A stretch of 64,000 nucleotides of DNA, taken from assembly GCF_029906345.1 (NCBI RefSeq), contig NZ_JARYGY010000007.1, positions 248,001-312,000 on the forward strand, given 5' to 3'. The notes under the pieces are model-generated. The model made no database searches. It saw only the letters and a list, made by a program, of their open reading frames with translations, and was not told the DNA's origin. This DNA is from Aquimarina mycalae. GTDB lineage: Bacteria; Bacteroidota; Bacteroidia; Flavobacteriales; Flavobacteriaceae. This document shows positions 57,052 through 64,000 of this stretch, one piece after another; the stretch's first letter is position 1; each line of letters begins with the position of its first letter. A program made the position numbers and the translations under genes.

Positions 57052-57082
57052 CAAATATAACAGCTATCTAATTGTATCCAAA
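57052..57082 (-). promoter_or_regulatory. Promoter of mfd
   Basis: On the minus strand TTTG (57079-57082), a 19-base spacer and TATATTTG (57052-57059) match the Bacteroidota consensus exactly. The GTG start is 19 bases downstream. This is the best promoter in the window. Confidence 0.8.
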
Positions 57083-57098
57083 AGGAGTATGTGATTAA

Positions 57099-58241
57099 TT
57101 AAGAGAATTGAGCTATTAATTTCTCGAAATCAATTGAAGTATTATAAACATTACAAGAAACGCGCATCGCATTTCCTCTAAATGAAACAAAAATTTGCTC
57201 ATCTTTGAGCTTGGTTTTTAACTTTTCTAAATTTAGATGCTCAGGAAGATAAATTCCAAAAAGATGATGTGCTCTGTAGTTGTCATCTTCAATAAAACAA
57301 TCTAACTCCCTAAGTTTTTTAATAGCATTTTGTGAGATGGTTGAACAGTATTTCTGAATGTTTTCAGGTTGCCATGTAATCAATTGCTCTATGGCTCTGA
57401 TCATCATTGGAGTTAGTACAAAGTTGCTAGATTCTCCAACTGAGTATCGCGCTGCTTTTTCTTGATATCGATCTTCATATGTTGTGAGACCAGAAAAATC
57501 TTCACTATTATATCGATTCATCCAATTATGTTCTATAGGAGTTCCGTTATTAAACGCATCACTGTAATAGGCCATTCCTATTGAATATGGACCAAGAAGC
57601 CATTTGTATCCTCCACAGATAAGCGCATCGGGCTCAATTTCTGTTATTGAAAAAGGGAAAGCACCCACACTTTGGGTTCCATCAATAACGAGCATAGCTT
57701 GTACCTCTTTGGTTTTTTCTCTAATGGCTTTAAGGTTAAATAAAGTTCCATCTGCCCAATGCACTTGCGGCATCGCTACAACAGCCGTTTTTTTAGTAAT
57801 TGCGTTTAGAATATTTTCGTTCCATAGCTTTCCTCTGTTCGGTAATTCGACGGGAGGTTTAATAACTTTGATGATCGCATCATTTTTCTTGGCAACCTCT
57901 TGCCAGATATAAACATTACTCGGGAATTGTTCGTCTACAAGTAAGATTTCATCTCCTTTTGTGATAGTGATATTATTAGCGGCGTTAGCAATACCATAAG
58001 ATACAGACGGGATAATTGCAGTATTTTGATAATCAGAGGCTTCAATTAAGGTGGCAAAACGCTGTTTTAGAACTTCTTTTTGATTAAAGAAATCTTCTGG
58101 TAATATTTCGTTGGGTTTACCTTTTCTAGTAACAGATTCTATTCCAATTTTAGTTACTGATTGCAGTTGCGGAGACATATAGGCTCCATTTAGGTAAGTA
58201 ATATTTTCAGAAAGGTCAAAAAGATGTTTTTGATTTTGCAT
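57099..58241 (-). CDS. Class V aminotransferase (kynureninase/cysteine desulfurase-like)
   Basis: A 380-residue PLP enzyme of fold type I, class V. The PLP lysine is K213 in CGGYKWLLGPYSIGMAYY, preceded by VIDGTQSVGAFPF with the PLP-binding Asp. The C-terminal part carries AMRVSCNVYN, typical of the group. It could be an aminotransferase, a desulfurase or a kynureninase-like lyase; the active-site cysteine loop of desulfurases is not evident. It is a single gene with 66 bases to the mfd start. Confidence 0.87.
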   Translation of the reverse strand: MQNQKHLFDLSENITYLNGAYMSPQLQSVTKIGIESVTRKGKPNEILPEDFFNQKEVLKQRFATLIEASDYQNTAIIPSVSYGIANAANNITITKGDEILLVDEQFPSNVYIWQEVAKKNDAIIKVIKPPVELPNRGKLWNENILNAITKKTAVVAMPQVHWADGTLFNLKAIREKTKEVQAMLVIDGTQSVGAFPFSITEIEPDALICGGYKWLLGPYSIGMAYYSDAFNNGTPIEHNWMNRYNSEDFSGLTTYEDRYQEKAARYSVGESSNFVLTPMMIRAIEQLITWQPENIQKYCSTISQNAIKKLRELDCFIEDDNYRAHHLFGIYLPEHLNLEKLKTKLKDEQIFVSFRGNAMRVSCNVYNTSIDFEKLIAQFS

Positions 58242-58386
58242 AAAACTTTATTTTGAAACTAAAATTACTTTATCTAAATAGATTGAAAAAGAGTTTGTGA
58301 AGATATTAAGAATCCTCCATTTTGAGGACGTAAAAAGGGATCCTAAAAAACCCTGATTTTAAATTTCAAAAGGATTTTAGTTTACT

Positions 58387-58394
58387 TATATTTG
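58387..58394 (+). promoter_or_regulatory. Promoter -7 element of terB-like gene
   Basis: TATATTTG followed by C fits TAnnTTTGc and lies 23 bases before the ATG. TTTC occurs where the -33 TTTG is expected, 20 bases upstream. Confidence 0.6.
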
Positions 58395-58417
58395 CGGCAA
58401 ATAAAATAAAAGAATAC

Positions 58418-58849
58418 ATGTCAATATCTGATTTATTTGATAGTGGGTTTCAGAAAAGAAACCAGGATCACTTTGCAGCAATCGTAAAAGTGGCGATGAG
58501 CGATGGAGTAATTACTGATGGAGAGAAGGCCTTTTTAGATAGGTTGGCTCGTAATTTAGATATTTCTGAAGAACATTATAAAGAAATCCTTAAGAATTAT
58601 CAATCACATCCTATTAATCCTCCTACAAGTTATGATAGAAGATTAGAGCGTTTATATGATTTATCTAGAATGGTATACGTAGATCATATAGAAGGTAATG
58701 CTGAGTTAGTGATTCTTGAGAAGTTGGGTGTTGGTCTTGGATTTAGTCCAGATAATGTAAAATATGTTATCGACAAAGCACTTAAATTGGTTCGCAAAGG
58801 TGTGGATAGTGATACTTTTGTTGAAGAAATAAAAAATATGAATCGATAA
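58418..58849 (+). CDS. TerB-family protein
   Basis: A 143-residue all-helical protein of the TerB/TerB-like family. VAMSDGVITDGEKAFLDRLARNL is the metal-binding acidic stretch (D-G-x-x-x-x-E-x) at about residues 26-48, and DHIEGNAELVILEKLGVGLGF is its second half. TerB proteins were first linked to tellurite resistance and are now seen as membrane-stress adaptors. It is a single gene, not part of a ter cluster. A shared terminator follows. Confidence 0.88.
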   Translation: MSISDLFDSGFQKRNQDHFAAIVKVAMSDGVITDGEKAFLDRLARNLDISEEHYKEILKNYQSHPINPPTSYDRRLERLYDLSRMVYVDHIEGNAELVILEKLGVGLGFSPDNVKYVIDKALKLVRKGVDSDTFVEEIKNMNR

Positions 58850-58878
58850 ATTATAGATTATTGATTTCGATTAATATA

Positions 58879-58909
58879 AAAAAAGCCGCTTTTATGAAGC
58901 GGCTTTTTT
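58879..58909. terminator. Bidirectional terminator overlapping the histidine kinase 3' end
   Basis: AAAAAAGCCGCTT and AAGCGGCTTTTTT form a 13-bp stem with a 5-base loop. The convergent kinase gene stops inside the hairpin: its last codons, for Ala-Ala-Ser, are part of the stem. Confidence 0.85.
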
Positions 58910-60430
58910 GGCTATTTGTTTTACTATTTTGTAAATAAGATCTTCTTGTTCAAATGGTTTAGCTATAAAGTCATCCATTCCTGATCGTAAACATTTGTCT
59001 CGTTCAACTTCTGTTGCTTTTGCAGTAAACCCAATAATCGGAACTTCAGAAATTACCTTATCTCCATAATTATTCCTGATCATATGAGTAGCTTGATATC
59101 CATCTACCTTTGATAGTTTTAAATCCATAAGCACTAAATCATAGTTCCTTCGTTCTAAGTAACTGATTGCTTCTTCACCATTAATTGCTACATCGACAAA
59201 GAAACTACCATGACTTATCAGTACTTTCATAATCAAAAACTGAGTTGCTTCTTCATCCTCTACTACCAATACCCTAAACTTCTTTTTAGTATCTGGAAGG
59301 TTGTATTTTTTCTTTCTTTTTTGAGGAGTAGATTTTGTGACATCAAATTTAAAAGGCAGTTTGATATCAAAGACAGTTCCTTTTTCGGGTTGACTGGTTA
59401 CTTTTATTTCTCCGTTAAGCAAGTCAACTAAGTCTTTTACAATAGCTAAGCCAAGTCCGGTTCCTGAGATCTGTTTATCTTCATTAAATCGAGTAAATCT
59501 ATTAAATATAGTTGCTAGATTTTCTTCTTGAATACCAAAACCAGTATCTTCGATCTTAAAACTTATACTAAGCTTGTTAGTTCGTTGGTAATTTTTGGTT
59601 ACAGAAAGACGAACGATACCTTGCTCTGTAAATTTAAAAGCGTTATTAAGTATGTTATTTAAAATTTGGTATACTCGAGTTCTATCTCCAATGATGTATT
59701 CCTGTATATTAGGATCAATATAAGTTTCAAATTGTAATCCTTTTTCCTCTGCTAACTTAGTGTAGGTTTCTTTAAAACCTTCCATAAGATTTACAAATAA
59801 AAATCGTTCATCCACAATTTTTATTTTACCAGATTCAATCTTAGCAATATCGACCATATCTCCAATCAACTCATTTAAATGGAGACTTTGCCTCTTGATA
59901 ATTCTAGCCAATTCTTCCTGTTCAAAACTTAAATTAGTTTTCTCAAGTATTTCGACAAATCCTAAAATACTGGTTAAAGGTGTTCTAATTTCATGATTAA
60001 TATTTGCAATAAAACTGTTTTTGAATTTTTCCTTTTCAATCAGAAACTTGTTTTTGAGCTCTAATTCTTTTGTTTTAAGGATAGATTCATTTTTTTGCTG
60101 GGCAATTTTATTAAGCTCATAATATTTTGAAGTATAATCAAATAAAATGATTGTAATTTCTTGAGCGTTTAATTTTATTGTAACGTCACAAATTTTTTCA
60201 AGTGCTCCATCATCTAGATGGATACAAGGGAAATTATAAGTAGTTTCATCTTTTTCAAAAACCTCGATAAATCCCTTTATAATTTCAAAAAAAGGATGGG
60301 CATCATAGATTGAGGATTGAAGGTTCCACTTGAATATATTAGAATCAGTTTCCTGAATAATTCCATCGAGATTAACTACGATACGTTGTGTTTTTTGACT
60401 AAATAGTAATTTGTCTTCTTGGTGAGCCAT
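58892..60430 (-). CDS. Hybrid sensor histidine kinase/response regulator
   Basis: A 512-residue cytoplasmic hybrid kinase without membrane segments. Residues 1-105 look like a degenerate PAS sensor, 105-140 a coiled linker, 140-205 the dimerisation domain with phospho-acceptor H146 in NINHEIRTPLTSI, 245-360 the ATPase domain (NNILNNAFKF, EDTGFGI, GTGLGLAI), and 385-505 a receiver with D436 in LMDLKLSKVDGY. No output domain follows, so phosphate may pass on to another protein. It starts 4 bases after the stop of a Ras-like GTPase gene, which suggests that the GTPase module controls the kinase. Confidence 0.92.
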   Translation of the reverse strand: MAHQEDKLLFSQKTQRIVVNLDGIIQETDSNIFKWNLQSSIYDAHPFFEIIKGFIEVFEKDETTYNFPCIHLDDGALEKICDVTIKLNAQEITIILFDYTSKYYELNKIAQQKNESILKTKELELKNKFLIEKEKFKNSFIANINHEIRTPLTSILGFVEILEKTNLSFEQEELARIIKRQSLHLNELIGDMVDIAKIESGKIKIVDERFLFVNLMEGFKETYTKLAEEKGLQFETYIDPNIQEYIIGDRTRVYQILNNILNNAFKFTEQGIVRLSVTKNYQRTNKLSISFKIEDTGFGIQEENLATIFNRFTRFNEDKQISGTGLGLAIVKDLVDLLNGEIKVTSQPEKGTVFDIKLPFKFDVTKSTPQKRKKKYNLPDTKKKFRVLVVEDEEATQFLIMKVLISHGSFFVDVAINGEEAISYLERRNYDLVLMDLKLSKVDGYQATHMIRNNYGDKVISEVPIIGFTAKATEVERDKCLRSGMDDFIAKPFEQEDLIYKIVKQIAKKAAS

Positions 60431-60434
60431 AACA

Positions 60435-60932
60435 CTAGGTGGTTAATTCCTTAGCAAGATCTAAGAAGAAATCTTGCACGTTTTTATTAGTTTTAGCACT
60501 AGTTAGGCAATCAAAATTGATATTTTGCTCCTTAAGTTTTTTTATAGTGTCCTTTTCGTTAACCTTATCCAATTTATTACCAATAACCTTGATATTTACT
60601 TTTGGGTGGTTTTTAGAAAGGTATGCTAAATCTTGATCCAAATTTTGGTAAGTGTCAATTCTGGTTAGATCAAATACGTAAATAAACGCATTAGATCCTA
60701 ATAGATATGATTTTCTAGTATCTTCAATATCTGCGTGACCTTCTGTATCCCAAATAATCATTGAGAGTTCTCTGCCGTCAGGCATTTCAACTACTTTCTT
60801 TTTAATCTGAACACCAAGTGTAACTTTATAATCTTCAGAAAATTCGTTGTCGATAAAACGTCTGAATAACGACGTTTTTCCAACACCAAAGTGTCCTAAA
60901 AGCACTACTTTTTTAGACAATTTCATCTTCAA
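60435..60932 (-). CDS. Small Ras-like GTPase (Rab/Arf-type domain)
   Basis: A 165-residue protein that is just a Ras-superfamily G domain. G1 is GHFGVGKTS (residues 13-21, Lys K19), G3 is WDTEGHADI (61-69), G4 is GNKLDK (118-123) and G5 is TSAK (144-147); a threonine in KVTLGVQI fits G2. The position of catalytic Gln61 of Ras is His (H66) and Ala59 is Glu (E64), which would predict slow intrinsic GTP hydrolysis. The first 20 bases overlap the 3' end of the roadblock/longin-like gene, the usual partner type for prokaryotic GTPases such as MglA. No lipid anchor motif is at the C-terminus. Confidence 0.9.
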   Translation of the reverse strand: MKMKLSKKVVLLGHFGVGKTSLFRRFIDNEFSEDYKVTLGVQIKKKVVEMPDGRELSMIIWDTEGHADIEDTRKSYLLGSNAFIYVFDLTRIDTYQNLDQDLAYLSKNHPKVNIKVIGNKLDKVNEKDTIKKLKEQNINFDCLTSAKTNKNVQDFFLDLAKELTT

Positions 60933-61737
60933 AATGTTTTTTTAATTTTTTGGTAAAAAGCTCACTATTTTCTATATCTCGTTTGGAAATATGATGTTGA
61001 GCAAAATCAATAATTTGATCTTCTAATACTTCCTTAAACATCATATTATATGCTCCAGAAATAACAGCGGCAATATAATACGAATAAAAATTTTGGATAT
61101 GAATTGTATACAATTCATATTCTATGGCTTCCAGATTTTGATTTCCTCCCTGAAAAGCATCTTCTACAAAACTCTTAATGGCTGTTAGCATACCTGCAAC
61201 CATATCTTTATCTACAGTACCTTCTCCTAATGGACTATAATCTGTTATGAGTAATCCAGAATCTTTTTCAACCACAAACATTTGGATTAACCTGGGTTTG
61301 GCATATTCTGATATGGCCAGATCGCCATCGCTAATTCCTTGTGCTCTGGCTTTGGTTCTTTTAAACCAATTTCTAAAAGAAAATGCTTGTTTGGTTTTTT
61401 TGTTAATGTTTTCACTTAAAAGTTTCATTTCATGAGCAATATATTTCTTTATCATCTTACCGATAATAGGAAATAATGCTTCTACAACTGCATCTTGTGA
61501 ATTCTTAATTTCTTCCTTTAGGGCTTCTGTAATTGTTGGTCCAAGAGTTTTTGGGATTTCTTGAACAAATTCATCCAATTTATCATCTATAATAGGATCA
61601 ACCTTGTGAGAAAGTTCTTGTTTTTGGTGAACAATTTTACTTAACTCATCTACTTTTCTAGCAATGGAATCTGCATACTCCTTTTCTTCAGTGAGAAGAA
61701 GTTCTTTAAGAATTTTGAGTTTATCCTGCTCTTCCAT
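60913..61737 (-). CDS. Coiled-coil protein with roadblock/longin-like C-terminal domain
   Basis: A 274-residue cytoplasmic protein. Residues 1-60 are charged helical (EEKEYADSIARKVDELSKI), residues 60-105 contain IIDDKLDEFVQEIPKTLGPTI and a helical IIGKMIKKYIAHEMK, and after a basic linker (RNWFKRTKARAQG) comes a C-terminal domain from about residue 150. That domain alternates strands and helices (RLIQMFVVEKDSGLLITDY, MLTAIKSFVEDAF, EYELYTIHIQNFYSYYIAAVISG) as in roadblock/LC7 or longin folds. By analogy with MglB it may regulate or hold the GTPase encoded next, with which it overlaps by 20 bases. The assignment is by fold pattern, not by a recognised family. Confidence 0.65.
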   Translation of the reverse strand: MEEQDKLKILKELLLTEEKEYADSIARKVDELSKIVHQKQELSHKVDPIIDDKLDEFVQEIPKTLGPTITEALKEEIKNSQDAVVEALFPIIGKMIKKYIAHEMKLLSENINKKTKQAFSFRNWFKRTKARAQGISDGDLAISEYAKPRLIQMFVVEKDSGLLITDYSPLGEGTVDKDMVAGMLTAIKSFVEDAFQGGNQNLEAIEYELYTIHIQNFYSYYIAAVISGAYNMMFKEVLEDQIIDFAQHHISKRDIENSELFTKKLKKHFEDEIV

Positions 61738-61755
61738 GTTTTTGGATAGATTGGA

Positions 61756-62109
61756 TTACTTTTTATTAATTTTTTCACCCATAGCAATCAAAAGATCACC
61801 TAATGTCTTTCTATCTACTTTTTTAGAATCCAGCATTTCTACTTTATCCGCCAGATTATCTTCTAATTCTGTGATTCTAATGTTTATATCAGTACTAAGG
61901 TTATCGATTGCTTGATTTAATTCTTTACGAGTATCGTCTATAAAATCTTCCAGCTCTCTTTTTTTAGAAGAAATATCTTTTTTTACTGTTTCGAATTCAG
62001 AATTATAAGCAGCAATGTTTTCTCCAAAAATCAGATTTTTTATTGCTTCTATTTTTGAGGATGGATCGTTTACTACTGGTTCTTCAACAGCTTTATTTTC
62101 TTTGGCCAT
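61756..62109 (-). CDS. Small coiled-coil protein, first gene of GTPase operon
   Basis: A 117-residue acidic protein. After a disordered start (MAKENKAVEEPVVNDPSS), residues 20-100 are almost all helical with heptad patterns (ETVKKDISSKKRELEDFIDD, ITELEDNLADKVEMLDSKK), which predicts a long coiled coil; the end DRKTLGDLLIAMGEKINKK is a short amphipathic helix. I recognise no family. It is 18 bases upstream of the roadblock/longin-like gene, which has similar DELSK-type helices, so the two may form a complex. A role as scaffold for the GTPase is inference from position. Confidence 0.65.
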   Translation of the reverse strand: MAKENKAVEEPVVNDPSSKIEAIKNLIFGENIAAYNSEFETVKKDISSKKRELEDFIDDTRKELNQAIDNLSTDINIRITELEDNLADKVEMLDSKKVDRKTLGDLLIAMGEKINKK

Positions 62110-62429
62110 TTTGGTTGATTTATATTGTTGTTTTATGAGCTACAGGTAAATTTAATATAAAAACATTAAAAATAGGAGTCATTGACTCATAATGTTATAT
62201 GTAAGCCACTTTTACTATAAATGTGATACGTTTATTTGCCTTAGAGTTTAAAAAATGGGTATGTAGGGGAAACTCTTATAATTTTGTTTTTTCTCTTACA
62301 AGAATACTAAAAATTAAAATTATTTAATCAATTTAAGGGTGATTTTTTGGAAATTCAGACGTCTATAGATCATTAAAAATAAACTCATAAGATAAAAAGA
62401 GCATCGATTTCTACAACTGAACAATTATT
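62110..62429. other. Intergenic region between fbp and the GTPase operon
   Basis: A 320-base AT-rich stretch between genes that run in the same (minus) direction. TAAATTTA on the minus strand, roughly 40 bases before the 62109 start, is one base off the -7 consensus and may drive the GTPase operon. I found no convincing terminator for fbp and no coding frame. Confidence 0.45.
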
Positions 62430-63440
62430 TTACGCTTCAGAAGATTTCATAAATTCCTCTACTTTTTCAACCATATTTTTGCTACCGCAAATAAACGGAG
62501 TTCGTTCATGCAGTTCTGTAGGTTTTATTTCTAAAATTCGCCTGAATCCATCACTGGCAAATCCTCCAGCTTGTTCTGCAATAAAAGCCATAGGATTACA
62601 TTCGTATAATAAACGAAGTTTTCCGTTAGGAGACTTAGAAGTACTAGGATACATATATATCCCGCCTTTAATCATATTACGATGTATATCACTAACTAAT
62701 GAACCAATATATCTGGAAGTATAAGGACGATCTTCTTTTTCTTCCTGACAGTATTTTATATAATCCTTGATCCCTTGAGGAAAATGAATATAGTTTCCTT
62801 CATTAACTGAATAAATGTTACCATCATCAGGAAATCTCATATTAGGATGTGATAAATAATACGTTCCTAAAGCAGGGTTTAATGTAAAACCGTTCACACC
62901 ATGACCTGTAGTGTATACTAACATTGTAGAGGTCCCATAAATAATATAACCAGCAGCAACTTGTAAATTACCAGGTTGTAAAAAGTCTTCTATAGTTACA
63001 GGTGTTCCTGTTGGGGTAACTCTGCGATAAATAGAAAAAATGGTTCCCACTGAAACGTTTACATCGATATTGGAACTACCATCCAACGGATCCATAAGAA
63101 CAACATAATTATTTCTATGATCGCTTTTCTGACCTTTTATTGTAATGAAATCATCATTTTCCTCGGAAGCGATACCACATACAATTTCTCTGTTAGTTAG
63201 TGTATTGATAAACGTTTCATTAGCAAGAACATCTAGTTTTTGTTGATCTTCTCCTTGGATGTTAGTCTCACCAATAGCTCCTGTAATATCAACCAAACCG
63301 GCCTTATTTACTTCATGGTTTACCATTTTTGCTGCTAAACGAATAGAATTGATTAATCTAGAAAGCTCTCCGCTAGCAAATGGAAAATCTTGTTGATTTT
63401 CAATAATAAACTCTCCTAAAGTTTGGTTTTTTCTCGCCAT
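62430..63440 (-). CDS. fbp: Fructose-1,6-bisphosphatase class I
   Basis: A 336-residue gluconeogenic enzyme that hydrolyses fructose 1,6-bisphosphate to fructose 6-phosphate. The metal-binding core is [20 protein letters not shown] near residue 115, and IASEEND before it supplies acidic ligands. The sugar-phosphate loop [21 protein letters not shown] and [20 protein letters not shown] follow, as in class I enzymes. I chose the ATG at 63440 ([11 protein letters not shown]) over one 24 bases upstream since it fits the promoter and family start. It is divergent from the GNAT gene. Confidence 0.96.
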   Translation of the reverse strand: MARKNQTLGEFIIENQQDFPFASGELSRLINSIRLAAKMVNHEVNKAGLVDITGAIGETNIQGEDQQKLDVLANETFINTLTNREIVCGIASEENDDFITIKGQKSDHRNNYVVLMDPLDGSSNIDVNVSVGTIFSIYRRVTPTGTPVTIEDFLQPGNLQVAAGYIIYGTSTMLVYTTGHGVNGFTLNPALGTYYLSHPNMRFPDDGNIYSVNEGNYIHFPQGIKDYIKYCQEEKEDRPYTSRYIGSLVSDIHRNMIKGGIYMYPSTSKSPNGKLRLLYECNPMAFIAEQAGGFASDGFRRILEIKPTELHERTPFICGSKNMVEKVEEFMKSSEA

Positions 63441-63461
63441 CTTGGTAATGTTGATTTTGTG

Positions 63462-63469
63462 CAAAAGTA
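63462..63469 (-). promoter_or_regulatory. Promoter -7 element of fbp
   Basis: TACTTTTG on the minus strand matches TAnnTTTG, 21 bases before the fbp ATG at 63440; a TTG lies 18 bases upstream of it as -33 element. Confidence 0.6.
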
Positions 63470-63593
63470 TTATTTTTTAGATAACTACAACGTTTTCATA
63501 ACTCTAAATTGTTAAACTTTTTTAAGATTTATAAAAACATAAACAAGAGAAGTATAACATTAGAAAATTGTCTGTATTCTAATACATATTTTA

Positions 63594-63601
63594 TAGTTTT
63601 G
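63594..63601 (+). promoter_or_regulatory. Promoter -7 element of the GNAT gene
   Basis: TAGTTTTG matches TAnnTTTG 15 bases before the ATG at 63617. The nearest upstream TTG is 23 bases away, a little far for the -33 element. Confidence 0.4.
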
Positions 63602-63616
63602 ATAAACTTTAGATCT

Positions 63617-64000
63617 ATGGACTATTTAATTAGAGATGCAGTGGCCAATGATATGCCACAGGTTCTATCACTTATAGAAGAACTAGCAATTTTTGAAAAC
63701 GAGCCAGATGCTGTAGAAGTTACTACAGAAGAGCTGGTGAAAAATGGTTTTGGAGAACGGCCTCTGTTTCATTGTTTTGTTGCAGAAACAAAAGAGGAAA
63801 TCGTTGGAATTGCATTGGTATACTTCAGATTTTCTACTTGGAAGGGGCGAACCGTACATCTCGAAGATTTAATTGTTAGAGAATCGATGAGAGGCACTGG
63901 TATCGGAATGGCATTATATAAAAGAGTCATGCAGTACGGTAAGGAAAAGGGAGTAAAAAGGGTAGAATGGAATGTTTTGGATTGGAACAAACCAGCAGTA
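63617..64000 (+). CDS. GNAT family N-acetyltransferase (diamine acetyltransferase-like), 5' part
   Basis: The first 128 residues of an acetyltransferase that runs off the right edge; the frame is open to base 64000. IRDAVANDMPQVLSLIEELA is the first strand-helix, VGIALVYFRFSTWKGRTVHLED the central strands, and VRESMRGTGIGMALYKRVM the acetyl-CoA pyrophosphate loop (R-x-x-G-x-G). FSTWKGRTVHLEDL resembles spermidine/spermine N1-acetyltransferase relatives and the WNVLDWN end matches the same group. The substrate is thus likely a polyamine or thialysine-like amine, by family only. Confidence 0.9.
   Translation, partial: MDYLIRDAVANDMPQVLSLIEELAIFENEPDAVEVTTEELVKNGFGERPLFHCFVAETKEEIVGIALVYFRFSTWKGRTVHLEDLIVRESMRGTGIGMALYKRVMQYGKEKGVKRVEWNVLDWNKPAV

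Noticed and set aside
1-64000. CRISPR arrays, insertion sequences, prophage, tRNA or rRNA genes
   Set aside because: No regular direct repeats, transposase or phage-type genes, or RNA gene signatures were seen on either strand; gaps between genes are short.

Overview
The window is ordinary chromosomal DNA from a marine-type member of the Bacteroidota, most likely family Flavobacteriaceae (an Aquimarina-like genus is my guess, not proven). The signs are low GC, promoters of the TTTG-N19-21-TAnnTTTG type instead of sigma70 boxes, no strong Shine-Dalgarno sequences, Bacteroidota-type succinate dehydrogenase, type IX secretion C-terminal domains, AraC regulators with a membrane N-terminus, and double-glycine peptide precursors. 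I see no phage, insertion sequence, CRISPR array, rRNA or tRNA.

Region 1 (1-10163, +) is one tight operon for acyl-CoA catabolism: carboxyltransferase (5' end outside the window), biotin carboxylase with biotin domain, a crotonase, a beta-keto acid cleavage enzyme (BKACE), an SDR of the dienoyl-CoA reductase group, two acyl-CoA dehydrogenases (the second fused to an SCP2 domain) and an aldehyde dehydrogenase. The layout resembles the leucine (Liu) and acyclic terpene (Atu) pathways, with BKACE where a lyase is expected.

Region 2 (10199-20227) holds a four-gene minus-strand group (CYTH protein, DUF2911 protein, membrane AraC regulator, secreted alpha/beta-barrel protein), a Rossmann protein, DNA polymerase IV, a FAM151/GDPD-like protein, a methionine-type aminotransferase, and three very short peptide precursor genes: two tandem Cys-rich double-glycine peptides and one with a lanthipeptide-like leader. 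A TPR/AraC regulator follows.

Region 3 (20558-33837) contains sdhCAB with a clear promoter and terminator, an epimerase-like gene, an M28 membrane peptidase, a CBS protein, a GIDE-like membrane protein, a zinc-ribbon protein, a histone deacetylase family enzyme, a secreted unknown and metG.

Region 4 (34050-40642) is a tandem duplication of a DUF1800-DUF1501 gene pair; the DUF1501 proteins carry both a twin-arginine N-terminus and a type IX sorting C-terminus, while their DUF1800 partners have no signal peptide.

Region 5 (40749-53667) has an LD-carboxypeptidase, YraN, an aldo/keto reductase, a second membrane AraC regulator beside an NHL-type lipoprotein, a third Cys-rich double-glycine peptide, a DUF2268 protease, an XRE regulator, an alpha/beta hydrolase, a phosphoesterase with a propeller-like tail, an acyltransferase and an EptA-like transferase.

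Region 6 (53664-64000) has mfd, a class V aminotransferase, a TerB protein, a compact four-gene operon (coiled-coil protein, roadblock/longin-like protein, Ras-like GTPase, hybrid histidine kinase) that looks like an undescribed GTPase signalling module, then fbp and the start of a GNAT acetyltransferase. The GTPase operon, the carboxylase/BKACE operon and the peptide precursors are the most interesting parts.
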